A DNA stretch of 31,095 nucleotides, taken from positions 1-31,095 of the IMG/VR virus record IMGVR_UViG_3300042377_000090. The stretch is one strand, 5' to 3'. The notes beneath the pieces were generated by a model, which searched no databases, had not been told where the DNA came from, and saw only the letters and a list, made by a program, of their open reading frames with translations. Of the stretch, positions 15,184-21,951 are shown piece after piece (position 1 is the stretch's first letter; each line of letters opens with the position of its first letter). This stretch comes from a virus. The translations under genes were made by a program, and so were the position numbers.

Positions 15184-15332
15184 AATATAAACTAACTTAC
15201 AAGATAGGACTTGCAACAGTTCAAGAATGGATCTTTACTTCTAAAAGTTTATGCTATTGGAAGAAGATGGACTTAATCGAAACAGGACGATTCAATATGG
15301 GTAGCTTCTATATAGAAGAATTTAAATTTTAA
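15180..15332 (+). CDS. 50-residue early protein
   Basis: A short frame (MKYKLTYKIGLATVQEW start, end FYIEEFKF) with a mixed beta-like pattern and one Cys. It starts at an ATGA overlap with the small membrane protein and stops directly before the ATG of the DnaA-like gene. No family recognised. Confidence 0.5.
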   Translation: MKYKLTYKIGLATVQEWIFTSKSLCYWKKMDLIETGRFNMGSFYIEEFKF

Positions 15333-15746
15333 ATGATGAAAAACGATTTAATAGAAAGAGTAACGTACCTGATTGAAAGGGATGAACTCAATAAACGTAA
15401 CCGACAAAAGCATAACATCTACAAGAAGTGCTTTCTGATGGCACAACTACGAAAAGAGGAACTAACCTTTAACGAAATAGGATCATACTTTAATCAGCAT
15501 CACGCTTCAGTTATCCATAATATCCAAACGCATAAAAATCTAATGCAGTACAATAAAGACGAATACTTGGACGTTGTTAGAGAATACCAAGTGTTCCTAG
15601 TGAACTCAAAGTATATCCTGCAACCTAGAAACATCATAGACGATGTAAATGGTTGTACAAGTCTTTATAAGCTCCTGAGAGTTAAACGATGGATTGCAGA
15701 AGGACGATATAAAAATTTACAAGATGATGCAACTTTATTAGAATAA
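15333..15746 (+). CDS. DnaA domain-IV-like DNA-binding protein
   Basis: A 137-residue protein. Residues about 38-70 (LRKEELTFNEIGSYFNQHHA followed by SVIHNI) match the helix-turn-helix of DnaA domain IV, where a basic helix and a DHSTV-like signature, here HHASV at 56-60, contact the DnaA box. The AAA+ ATPase domain of DnaA is absent, so this protein can bind DNA but not open it alone. It may direct the phage initiator to the repeat cluster 2 kb upstream, compete with host DnaA, or act as a regulator. Two Met codons start the frame. The second one is equally plausible. Confidence 0.7.
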   Translation: MMKNDLIERVTYLIERDELNKRNRQKHNIYKKCFLMAQLRKEELTFNEIGSYFNQHHASVIHNIQTHKNLMQYNKDEYLDVVREYQVFLVNSKYILQPRNIIDDVNGCTSLYKLLRVKRWIAEGRYKNLQDDATLLE

Positions 15747-15753
15747 GTTTCGT

Positions 15754-15761
15754 TATATTTG
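15754..15761 (+). promoter_or_regulatory. Promoter-like -7 element before the candidate RNA
   Basis: TATATTTG matches the Bacteroidota -7 consensus TAnnTTTG and is identical to the -7 of the main early promoter. No good TTTG lies 19-23 bases upstream, only TTTA at a shorter spacing (15734-15737), so its strength is uncertain. It predicts a start at about 15768, just before the 5' arm of the RNA stem. Confidence 0.5.
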
Positions 15762-15767
15762 TGAAGA

Positions 15768-15856
15768 GTTGGCTCGACACCATAAACTCAAAGGAACTAT
15801 TGAAGCCTTATAATGAAACGAAAGTCGAGCCTCGTGGATTTATAGGGCTTTTTTTT
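15768..15856 (+). ncRNA. Candidate small RNA, about 89 nt, pseudoknot topology
   Basis: The gap between the DnaA-like gene and the next gene has no frame but strong secondary structure. GGCTCGAC (15771-15778) is the exact complement of GTCGAGCC (15824-15831). AAGCCTTATAA (15803-15813) pairs with TTATAGGGCTT (15840-15850), 11 bp with one G-U, followed by eight T. The arms interleave in the order a, b, a', b'. They would therefore form an H-type pseudoknot or two mutually exclusive folds, one of which is the terminator. A -7 promoter element ends six bases before the predicted start. This supports either an independent small RNA or an attenuator controlling the downstream replication genes. I know no family with this sequence. 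Confidence 0.6.
15803..15856 (+). terminator. Terminator hairpin at the 3' end of the candidate RNA
   Basis: An 11 bp stem (15803-15813 with 15840-15850, one G-U) with a 26-base loop and eight T at 15849-15856. The loop is long for a terminator and holds the 3' arm of the upstream stem (15824-15831), so the two pairings can compete. Confidence 0.68.
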
Positions 15857-15876
15857 ATGTTTAAAATTTATTTATT

Positions 15877-16086
15877 ATGAGAAGATTAGTGATTTACAAT
15901 TTAAAAGAATGTTTTGAGTTTGGTTTAACATTTAAAGATTTAGCAGAAATTGAGCAAATAGCGCAAAAGATAGAACCAGCTACACCTCAAATACTAGCAT
16001 TTAATTGCAGTTTTAATTTTATATCTGCTAAAATAGATAAGCTAGGTAAAATGACTTTGTATTATGAATTTAAAAGTCCTTTCTAA
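15877..16086 (+). CDS. Small protein before the replication initiator
   Basis: A 69-residue protein with Phe, Ile and Lys well represented and two Cys (residues 13 and 44). It follows a terminator, so its transcription depends on read-through or on control at that hairpin. The leader AATTTATTTATTATGA resembles the CAATTTATTATGA before the Erf gene. It shares one base with the next ATG (TAATG). No family recognised. Confidence 0.5.
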   Translation: MRRLVIYNLKECFEFGLTFKDLAEIEQIAQKIEPATPQILAFNCSFNFISAKIDKLGKMTLYYEFKSPF

Positions 16087-16742
16087 TGAGTGGATGGATT
16101 AAATTACACAGGAAGTTTTTAGATTGGGAGTGGTTTAATAAATCCGAAGCAGTACATTTGTTTTTATATATGCTGATAAAAGCTAATCACAAAGATGCTA
16201 AATGGCAAGGTAACGATGTTAAACGAGGTCAGTTTATTTCGTCTTTAGGTAACATTTCTAATGCTACTGGAATCAGTATTCAGCAAATAAGAACCATTTT
16301 AAAAAAGTTGGAAAAGACAAATGAAATCGAAGTAAAATCAACAAGCCAATTTACTATAGTAACTATCTGTAAATATGAATGTTACCAAGATGAAAACGAA
16401 ACTACTAACAAGCCATTAACAAACAATCAACAAACGACTAACAAACCATCAACAACAAACAAGAATGAAAAGAAAGAAAAGAATAATATATATAGCTTTT
16501 TAGATTCTTTAATTCAAAATGGATTTGATGAAAAATTATCAAGAGATTGGATGGAAGTTCGTAAGCAATTGAAAGCAGTAAATACAGAAACTGCATTTAA
16601 CGCATTTATGCTTCAGGTAGAAAAACACGGAGGTAATAAAAACGAAATACTAAAAAAATGTGTTGAGCGTTCTTGGAAAGGATTTAATCACACTTGGATT
16701 GAAAAAGAACACGACAAATTATTAGCAATCCTAAACAAATAA
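16086..16742 (+). CDS. Replication initiator / helicase-loader-like protein (lambda O-like)
   Basis: A 218-residue protein. Residues 1-100 read MSGWIKLHRKFLDWEWF, then ANHKDAKWQG, VKRGQFISSLGNIS and a winged-helix stretch TGISIQQIRTILKKLEKTNEI. This is the build of phage replisome organisers of the lambda O/DnaD type. A polar Asn/Thr/Lys linker (about 108-132) joins a C-terminal helical domain (about 135-215) that would contact the helicase. The helicase gene follows directly, 3 bases after the stop. It probably binds the origin, perhaps the repeats at 13.1-13.3 kb, and recruits the helicase. Confidence 0.72.
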   Translation: MSGWIKLHRKFLDWEWFNKSEAVHLFLYMLIKANHKDAKWQGNDVKRGQFISSLGNISNATGISIQQIRTILKKLEKTNEIEVKSTSQFTIVTICKYECYQDENETTNKPLTNNQQTTNKPSTTNKNEKKEKNNIYSFLDSLIQNGFDEKLSRDWMEVRKQLKAVNTETAFNAFMLQVEKHGGNKNEILKKCVERSWKGFNHTWIEKEHDKLLAILNK

Positions 16743-16745
16743 GCT

Positions 16746-17675
16746 ATGATACTAAAACAAGGAGATTCGTTACAATACCTACTTGATGTCAAGGATGGTA
16801 AAATTAAACAAGGATTGGGATTAGATTGCTTTTTAGATGAACACCTAAGATTCAAACCTAAACAACTAAACATCATTCTTGGACACGACAACGTAGGAAA
16901 AACGTACTGGATAAATTGGTACTTTCTTACACTAGCATTAAAGCACAATTTAACCTTCTGCATTTGGAGTGGCGAGAATCAGAAAGGTCAAATCCTTCGT
17001 GATATGATACAGATGTACAGAGGTAAACCATTCAAAGAGTTAACACATTCGCAAATCAGCGGAGATCTTGCATTCTTGGAACAATCATTTATGTTCATTG
17101 ATAACTCCAAACTTTACAAACCTGCTGATATCTTAAAGCTATTTACAGAAAGTGGAGCAGATGTAGGATTGATTGATCCGTTTACAGGACTTGATAGAGA
17201 AATGAGCTTTTCTGGTAATTACGAATTTATGAACCAAGCTAGACAATTTGTAAACCAAACAGGAATGACAATTTACATAAACACGCATCCAAACACGGAG
17301 AGTGGACGCACAGGAAACCTTTACGCAGAAGGCGAACTAAAAGGACACCTTAAAGCACCGTTAAAAGACCATATTGAAGGAGGTAAGGCATTCCTAAACA
17401 GATGTGATGATATGATTGTGATACACAGACTAATCAAGCACGAAACTTTAAAATACAAAACTTGGGTACAAGTAGAGAAAGTTAAGGATATGGAAACAGG
17501 AGGTAAACATACAGGAATGGATGAGCCTGTAGTTTGTGATTTTAACAAAGGAATTGGATTTGAAATACACGGAAAAGATCCTTTAAAACCATACAGGGTA
17601 AAAGAGCCTTTCCAAGCTAAAATTACAATGACAGAACAAAAGTTAAACGCATTAAACAACAAAGGATGGACATAG
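16746..17675 (+). CDS. DnaB/RecA-fold replicative helicase-like ATPase
   Basis: A 309-residue protein. The Walker A motif is GHDNVGKT (46-53) after LNIIL. Walker B is VGLIDP (140-145, Asp144). A sensor-type stretch TIYINTHP and a later Gly/His region (HIEGGKAFLNRCDDMIVIHR) follow. This is the RecA-like core of DnaB or KaiC-type helicases without an N-terminal primase-binding domain. It is shorter than host DnaB (about 470 residues). Together with the initiator gene upstream it should build the phage replication fork, using the host polymerase, since no DNA polymerase gene is present in this genome. Confidence 0.75.
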   Translation: MILKQGDSLQYLLDVKDGKIKQGLGLDCFLDEHLRFKPKQLNIILGHDNVGKTYWINWYFLTLALKHNLTFCIWSGENQKGQILRDMIQMYRGKPFKELTHSQISGDLAFLEQSFMFIDNSKLYKPADILKLFTESGADVGLIDPFTGLDREMSFSGNYEFMNQARQFVNQTGMTIYINTHPNTESGRTGNLYAEGELKGHLKAPLKDHIEGGKAFLNRCDDMIVIHRLIKHETLKYKTWVQVEKVKDMETGGKHTGMDEPVVCDFNKGIGFEIHGKDPLKPYRVKEPFQAKITMTEQKLNALNNKGWT

Positions 17676-17962
17676 GATTAAAACTACTTTACATTAAGGG
17701 ACTAATACAAAAGAACATTTGGAAAGTAAAGCTAACACGAGAAGAATTAGAAGAAAAGAAACCATCTGCAGTAGTGTACATAAACGGAGCAAAGGACACA
17801 GAGAACGATTTAAAGCAAGTTGAACAAGCAATACACGAACTAGAGACAGAACTACGCTTACAAGGCAGGGAAATCAACAGATGTCTACATATAAACGGAG
17901 AACTAAAAAAAAGAATTGAAGAACTGGAACACGAATTAAAATTTAAAAACGTAGAACTATGA
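17666..17962 (+). CDS. Coiled-coil protein downstream of the helicase
   Basis: A 98-residue protein that starts inside the helicase gene. From about residue 40 to the end it is one long charged helix (NDLKQVEQAIHELETELRLQ and IEELEHELKFK), a probable coiled coil that would dimerise. No enzyme motif. It could be an accessory of the replication complex by position only. Confidence 0.55.
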   Translation: MDIGLKLLYIKGLIQKNIWKVKLTREELEEKKPSAVVYINGAKDTENDLKQVEQAIHELETELRLQGREINRCLHINGELKKRIEELEHELKFKNVEL

Positions 17963-18207
17963 AACAGACAGCAGTAGAATTTTATTCTGAAAATGCAATG
18001 AAATTAGAGATTGAAAAATTAAAAGGTAAAATTTCAACAGGAGAAATGCTTAATAAATTATCAACTGTATTGATAGAAGCTAAAAAAATGGAGAAAAAAC
18101 AAAAACTTGAAAAGCAATTATTTATTGGTAAAGTATCTGAAATAATTGGATTTGATAAGACACTTGAATTATTAAAAGAATCAAAAAATCAAATAGAAAA
18201 ATTATGA
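17959..18207 (+). CDS. MKQTAVE-type small helical protein
   Basis: An 82-residue helical, Lys/Glu-rich protein. Its first seven residues, MKQTAVE, and the 21 bases encoding them are identical to the start of the gene at 21226. The gene at 21952 starts MKTAVEW. Beyond that the sequences part. It is one of a family of small proteins that recur in this genome and, by memory, in many Flavobacteriia phages. Function unknown. ATGA overlaps on both sides. Confidence 0.55.
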   Translation: MKQTAVEFYSENAMKLEIEKLKGKISTGEMLNKLSTVLIEAKKMEKKQKLEKQLFIGKVSEIIGFDKTLELLKESKNQIEKL

Positions 18208-18458
18208 GAAAAGAACACAAATTAGTTGCACTATGTGCAGTATTGCCTGTATTGGCAGATTGGATTGAAGATCTTAATGAACAATCAGTATTTAAACGAG
18301 ACCTAAAAAGAAAGGCAAATATATTAATGCAAGAAATCAGAAGAGTAGATAATCAAGTTTTACAGGTATACGGAGATAACAGAGAGCAAATCTACGAACA
18401 ACAAGTTGACTTGCAGATTAGATTTCGTCAATTTGTAGAATCAATAATTGTAGACTGA
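18204..18458 (+). CDS. Small helical protein before NinG
   Basis: An 84-residue protein, mostly helical, with segments KLVALCAVLPVLADWIEDLN and EQIYEQQVDLQIRFRQFVES. Its stop and the start of the NinG gene share one base (TGATG). No family recognised; it may take part in the recombination module that follows. Confidence 0.5.
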   Translation: MRKEHKLVALCAVLPVLADWIEDLNEQSVFKRDLKRKANILMQEIRRVDNQVLQVYGDNREQIYEQQVDLQIRFRQFVESIIVD

Positions 18459-18985
18459 TGCCGAGATGTAAAAACTGCAAACAAAAGTTTGAACCTATCC
18501 GTTTTTTACATAAATACTGCTTACAAGACGATTGTATAAGAGCATTTGTAGCTGAGGTAAAAGAGAAAACTTGGAAAGAAACGAAAACACGAATGAAGAC
18601 AGACCTAAAAACTACACAAGATTGGCTAAAGGAAGCACAGGTAGTATTTAACAAGTATATCAGATTAAGGGATGAAGGATTAAATTGTATTTCTTGCAAT
18701 AAACCAATACGAAAAGGAAATGTGGATGCAGGACATATGTGGAGTGCAGGAGGTCATAGCAACCTGCGTTTTAATGAATTTAATGTTAATGCTCAATGTT
18801 CAAGACCTTGCAATAAAGATAAGTCAGGTGACATAAATAATTATAGATTGGGATTTATTAAAAGATATGGAGCAGATAAATTAGCTGATTTAGATTCAAT
18901 AGCACATATAGAAAGAAAGTTCACGAAAGACGAGCTAAAAGAAATTATAAAAAAATATAAAGATTTGATACGAGATATGAAATAA
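18458..18985 (+). CDS. ninG: NinG/Rap-type recombination nuclease
   Basis: A 175-residue protein of the lambda NinG family. A zinc-ribbon-like N-terminus (Cys4, Cys7, Cys21, Cys26) precedes a helical linker. An HNH-like core follows: CISC (77-80), DAGHMWSAGGH (90-100, His93), LRFNEFNVNAQC (103-114) and CNKDKSGD (118-125). Lambda NinG/Rap acts on branched DNA in recombination. It fits here beside an annealing protein and a 5'-3' exonuclease, the phage's own recombination set. The length matches family members of about 200 residues. Confidence 0.85.
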   Translation: MPRCKNCKQKFEPIRFLHKYCLQDDCIRAFVAEVKEKTWKETKTRMKTDLKTTQDWLKEAQVVFNKYIRLRDEGLNCISCNKPIRKGNVDAGHMWSAGGHSNLRFNEFNVNAQCSRPCNKDKSGDINNYRLGFIKRYGADKLADLDSIAHIERKFTKDELKEIIKKYKDLIRDMK

Positions 18986-18998
18986 TGTTATATCTTTG
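18964..18998 (+). promoter_or_regulatory. Internal promoter-like site for the recombination genes
   Basis: TTTG (18964-18967) and TATCTTTG (18991-18998) with a 23-base spacer agree with the Bacteroidota consensus, though the spacer is long. Transcription would begin near 19005, shortly before the Erf ATG at 19021, and the gap between NinG stop and Erf start holds nothing else. Confidence 0.5.
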
Positions 18999-19020
18999 TA
19001 TAAACAAAAACCAATTTATT

Positions 19021-19539
19021 ATGAAACATTTATTTAAATCGTTGGCTGCGTTCCAACAAGAAGTACCAGTAATCCACAAAGCTACACAAGGCTATGGATA
19101 TTCTTACTCGGATTTACCGAAGATTTTTAGCGTTATCAATCCATTACTAAAAAAACACGGATTAGGATTCACTCAGTTAATTAACGAAGGAGATGTATTG
19201 ACGATTCTATTCCACGTAGAATCAGGAGAACAAATCCAAAGCTCCACAAACATTCCTCAGAACGTACAACTCAAAGGAATGAACGACTTCCAAGTTCTAG
19301 GTTCTGCAATCACTTACATTCGTAGATATGCTATCAGTTCAATGTTAGGATTAGTAACTGACAAAGATACTGATGCAAGTGGAGAGCAAGTAAAAAGCGA
19401 AACAAAGAAACAAGCTTTAGACGCTAAGAGATTCCAAGATGCAGTCAAAGCAGTAACGGAAGGAAAGATAACACGTGAATCTTTAGAGAGTAAATTCACG
19501 TTAACAGAAGGTCAAATCGATATACTAAACGCACTATGA
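19021..19539 (+). CDS. erf: Erf-family single-strand annealing protein
   Basis: A 172-residue protein. The frame opens at 18985, but that start lies inside the promoter-like site. ATG 19021 follows the promoter and an AATTTATT leader, and it gives the usual Erf N-terminus (MKHLFKSLAAFQ). The Erf core is clear: YSYSDLPKIFSVINPLLKKHGL, TILFHVESGE, and the conserved GSAITYIRRYAISSMLGL with DTDASG. Erf proteins form rings on single-stranded DNA and anneal complementary strands, allowing replication by recombination and genome circularisation. The exonuclease gene is coupled by ATGA, the typical pair. Confidence 0.88.
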   Translation: MKHLFKSLAAFQQEVPVIHKATQGYGYSYSDLPKIFSVINPLLKKHGLGFTQLINEGDVLTILFHVESGEQIQSSTNIPQNVQLKGMNDFQVLGSAITYIRRYAISSMLGLVTDKDTDASGEQVKSETKKQALDAKRFQDAVKAVTEGKITRESLESKFTLTEGQIDILNAL

Positions 19540-20207
19540 AAGTTAGATGCTCTGCTATAGGAAAAATTATGTCAGCACCTCGCAATAAGAGTGAGGTGCT
19601 TTCACAGACTGCAAAGACTTACATTCACGAGTTAGTCTTACAGGATAAATATGGAATCAGAAAAGAGTTCAGTTCACGTTACACAGACAAAGGTAACGAA
19701 GTAGAGAACGAATCAATCAACCTAGTTAATGAAGTTCTGGATGTAGGATTTATTTACAAGAATGAGGAGTCATTTCAGAACGATTGGATCACAGGAACAC
19801 CCGATGTAAACACGGAGCAAGTTCTACTAGACGTTAAAAGCTCTTGGGATGGTTCTACCTTTCCGTTTTTTGAGACTGAGATTCCAACTAAGGATTATTA
19901 CTACCAACTTCAAGGATATATGTGGCTAACAGGTAAACAACAGTCAATGCTATGTTACTGTTTAGTTGACACACCCGAACTAATGGTTGAGGATGAGATT
20001 AGACGAACTCACTGGAAGTTAAACCTAATGGAAGAAAGTTTAGATCTAAGAGATGAGATCCAAAAGAAACATATCTTTAGCCACATTCCAAAGAATCGCA
20101 GAGTTAAAGTATTCTACGTACAGAAAGACGAAGCAGTCATTGAAAGAATAAAAGAACAGGTAGAGCTTTGCCGAGAATATTACAACACCTTAATTAATTT
20201 CTTATGA
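19536..20207 (+). CDS. YqaJ/lambda-exo-type recombination exonuclease
   Basis: A 223-residue protein of the PD-(D/E)XK nuclease fold. Catalytic landmarks are GNEVE (53-57), GTPD (87-90, Asp90) and LLDVKSS (97-103, Asp99 and Lys101), followed by YYYQLQGYMWLTG, the helix after the active site that is conserved in YqaJ exonucleases. It should degrade one strand from a double-strand end to give single strands for the Erf protein encoded just upstream (ATGA overlap). It ends in an overlap with the GIY-YIG gene. Confidence 0.85.
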   Translation: MKVRCSAIGKIMSAPRNKSEVLSQTAKTYIHELVLQDKYGIRKEFSSRYTDKGNEVENESINLVNEVLDVGFIYKNEESFQNDWITGTPDVNTEQVLLDVKSSWDGSTFPFFETEIPTKDYYYQLQGYMWLTGKQQSMLCYCLVDTPELMVEDEIRRTHWKLNLMEESLDLRDEIQKKHIFSHIPKNRRVKVFYVQKDEAVIERIKEQVELCREYYNTLINFL

Positions 20208-20608
20208 AGCAATGTATTTTATGTAATCAAGAAACTGCTGTTGAAAGACATAGTTATTGTTTAAAATGTGTAAGAGAAAAACACAAAAAATACTACAGAG
20301 ATAGATACAAGTCTATGCCTTATAAAGGATGGATATATGTAATAACAAATACTGCTTGGGATGGTTGGGTAAAAATAGGTAGAGCAATAGACGTTGAAAA
20401 AAGACTTAAAAATTATAATGTATCATCTCCATTAAGAGATTTTGAAGTAGTTTTTTGTACAAGAGTAGATAATCCAGTTTTAATTGAAAGATATTTTTTT
20501 GAAACTTATGGAACAGAAAACAACGAATGGTTTAAAATATCAGCAGATGAAGCTATATATCAAATTAAAAAACTAAAAAATGAATATGAATCAGAAAATA
20601 GAGGATAA
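20204..20608 (+). CDS. GIY-YIG nuclease, T5orf172-like, with zinc-finger-like N-terminus
   Basis: A 134-residue protein. Residues 4-22 carry CILC and CLKC pairs (Cys4, Cys7, Cys19, Cys22), a probable zinc site followed by a basic stretch (REKHKKYYRDRYK). Residues 42-100 follow the GIY-YIG pattern: GWIYV for the first motif, GWVKIGRA with Arg60 for the second, and Glu95 or Glu100 as the metal ligand in LIERYFFE. T5orf172-type members are often mobile genes. It is inserted in the recombination module, overlaps both neighbours, and uses more A/T-ending codons than the exonuclease gene, which suggests it was gained separately. Confidence 0.75.
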   Translation: MKQCILCNQETAVERHSYCLKCVREKHKKYYRDRYKSMPYKGWIYVITNTAWDGWVKIGRAIDVEKRLKNYNVSSPLRDFEVVFCTRVDNPVLIERYFFETYGTENNEWFKISADEAIYQIKKLKNEYESENRG

Positions 20609-20864
20609 GATTGTTCTGCGTGTTCTTAGTCGATTCAGCGAACGTTCGCAAGCAGGAATAAACAAGTACAACACTACGCTAGAAAGAACTGATTTAAGCA
20701 CATTAGAATGGCTTACACACGCACAAGAAGAAGCAATGGACTTTGTGCTTTACTTGGAGCGACTCAAAGACGAATACAGAGGTAGCTTATTAACTAAAAT
20801 GGTAAAGCAATCGGAACAAGACGGATTGTATGAAGAAAATGTAAAACAAACAATGCCTAAATAA
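20580..20864 (+). CDS. Possible nucleotide pyrophosphohydrolase-like small protein
   Basis: A 94-residue protein beginning inside the GIY-YIG gene (ATG 20580; a second ATG at 20586 is possible). The segment RSQAGINKYNTTLERTDLST followed by LEWLTHAQEEAMDFVLYLERL resembles short phage proteins related to MazG/DUF5664-type dNTP hydrolases, with the EExxD-like acidic helix (Glu52, Glu53, Asp56) that would bind magnesium. A role in trimming the nucleotide pool would fit, but the match is by eye only. Confidence 0.45.
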   Translation: MNMNQKIEDKIVLRVLSRFSERSQAGINKYNTTLERTDLSTLEWLTHAQEEAMDFVLYLERLKDEYRGSLLTKMVKQSEQDGLYEENVKQTMPK

Positions 20865-20870
20865 ACACGG

Positions 20871-21053
20871 ATGAAAATAACAATCGAACAATACGAACAC
20901 AAAATCACCCACGAAGTACCTCATAACGATGTAACTCTAGACGAAGCTTTACAAATGATTGAAGGACTTTTAAAAGCTACTGGATATTCTTTCAGTGGGA
21001 ATCTTGAAATAGTGGATGAGTGGGTAGATAACGAAGAAACCTTTAAAGGATAA
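20871..21053 (+). CDS. Small acidic protein of unknown function
   Basis: A 60-residue protein with the pattern KITIEQYEHKITHEVPHNDV followed by a helix TLDEALQMIEGLLKATGYS. It looks like a small beta-beta-alpha protein. Similar short proteins occur singly among early genes of Flavobacteriia phages. Its end, EETFKG, shares the ACCTTTAAA bases seen at the end of the genes at 21226 and 21952. Confidence 0.5.
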   Translation: MKITIEQYEHKITHEVPHNDVTLDEALQMIEGLLKATGYSFSGNLEIVDEWVDNEETFKG

Positions 21054-21108
21054 GTCCCAATTTTTACCACATAAACTAAATAGAAATGATAACTAAACAA
21101 CAAGAACA

Positions 21109-21213
21109 ATGAAAAGAAATGAAGACACATCTATACTAACCATTTTTGTTATTGGTTTAATTGAACTTATAATAATCGGTATTGGTATCGGTATTTGGGC
21201 ATATACAATTTAA
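21109..21213 (+). CDS. 34-residue single-span membrane protein
   Basis: Start in the first copy of the linker repeat. The N-terminus is charged (MKRNEDTS), then one long membrane helix runs from about residue 9 to 31 (ILTIFVIGLIELIIIGIGIG). It ends at the TAA in the second repeat copy. A frame of eight codons (21086-21112, MITKQQEQ) runs into its ATG and may only be a coupling leader. Function unknown. Confidence 0.5.
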   Translation: MKRNEDTSILTIFVIGLIELIIIGIGIGIWAYTI

Positions 21214-21225
21214 ACAACAAGAACA

Positions 21226-21435
21226 ATGAAACAGACAGCAGTAGAAAAATTATTTAAGATTTGGTTAGAAAAAGAATACATAACAGACAATGAATGGTTA
21301 GAGGCAATTGAGCTAAACAAGAATCAGATAGTTGATGCAGTTGATACAACTATTGAAAGAATGAATGTGCTTGATAATTTCAGAACATTAAAAAACGGAG
21401 AACAATACTACAACGAAACCTTTAAAGAGCAATGA
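21226..21435 (+). CDS. MKQTAVE-type small protein
   Basis: A 69-residue helical protein starting in repeat copy 2. The N-terminus MKQTAVEKLFKIWLEKEYI and the C-terminus GEQYYNETFKEQ mirror those of the gene at 21952 (MKTAVEW..., DYYNKTFKQQEQ). The two are likely diverged duplicates. Small proteins of this build with a Trp near residue 13 are common in Flavobacteriia phages. Their role is unknown to me. The stop overlaps the next ATG (ATGA at 21432). Confidence 0.6.
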   Translation: MKQTAVEKLFKIWLEKEYITDNEWLEAIELNKNQIVDAVDTTIERMNVLDNFRTLKNGEQYYNETFKEQ

Positions 21436-21539
21436 GAGAGATATTAAATGCTATATTCTATTTTGTAATGGGATGTGCAGTTGGACATTTAATAGCCAAT
21501 TTAGTAATTAAAATAATAACCTTTAAACAAGACAAATGA
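21432..21539 (+). CDS. 35-residue membrane protein
   Basis: A short frame with a membrane helix from about residue 4 to 30 (ILNAIFYFVMGCAVGHLIAN), ending TFKQDK. The final codons (ACCTTTAAACAAGACAAATGA) are a degenerate form of the linker repeat. ATGA overlaps on both sides. Function unknown. Confidence 0.5.
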   Translation: MREILNAIFYFVMGCAVGHLIANLVIKIITFKQDK

Positions 21540-21703
21540 AAGAAACAACACTAGTACCTAATCAAACATTAAATGTTAGCGGGTATAAATTAGGAAACAC
21601 AACATTAGCAATGCCTAACAAACCAAAATGGATTCACAGAAAAATGATGAAGATATTTTTTGGAGTACAATGGGTTGATGAAACTAAACAACAAGAACAA
21701 TGA
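21536..21703 (+). CDS. 55-residue small protein
   Basis: Begins MKETTLVPNQTLNVSGYKLG, with a beta-like first half, a basic middle (KPKWIHRKMMKIFF) and the end DETKQQEQ encoded by the third linker repeat. Coupled to the gene before and after by ATGA. No family recognised. Confidence 0.5.
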   Translation: MKETTLVPNQTLNVSGYKLGNTTLAMPNKPKWIHRKMMKIFFGVQWVDETKQQEQ

Positions 21704-21939
21704 AAACAAAATATATCAAGACAGAAGACAAAGAGATTATTGTCTTTGGTGAAATTATGTTACATAGTGATTTTAAACATATGAATCCTATTTCAGCAGG
21801 ATTTATTTCTTTTGGAATAAACGAGGAAGGAAATCCAACTTGTAGGTGCTATGGAGAAAGTATATCTCTTGGTTTATCAAGTGATGAGGAAAAAGATACC
21901 TTTCTTGCTCAAAGTCAATTAGGATTTAGGTATTACTAA
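21700..21939 (+). CDS. Small protein with beta-rich build
   Basis: A 79-residue protein starting in repeat copy 3 (MKTKYIKTEDKEIIVFGEIM). It contains a conserved-looking His/Met segment (HSDFKHMNPISAGFISFG) and ends with SLGLSSDEEKD before a short aromatic tail. It resembles short phage proteins with a PxSAGFxxF motif whose function is unknown. It stops at the TAA in repeat copy 4. Confidence 0.55.
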   Translation: MKTKYIKTEDKEIIVFGEIMLHSDFKHMNPISAGFISFGINEEGNPTCRCYGESISLGLSSDEEKDTFLAQSQLGFRYY

Positions 21940-21951
21940 ACAACAAGAACA

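Noticed and set aside
15771-15831. tRNA-like stem: GGCTCGA pairs with TCGAGCC as an acceptor stem would
   Set aside because: Only 61 bases lie between the ends, there is no D, anticodon or T arm and no TTCGA loop, and the second stem interleaves with the first.
18985-19020. Longer start for the Erf gene at 18985
   Set aside because: The extra 12 residues (MLYLCINKNQFI) overlap the promoter-like TATCTTTG, and the Erf family start fits ATG 19021.
21086-21112. Eight-codon frame MITKQQEQ before the gene at 21109
   Set aside because: Too short to call a gene; five of its codons are the linker repeat. It may act only as a coupling leader.
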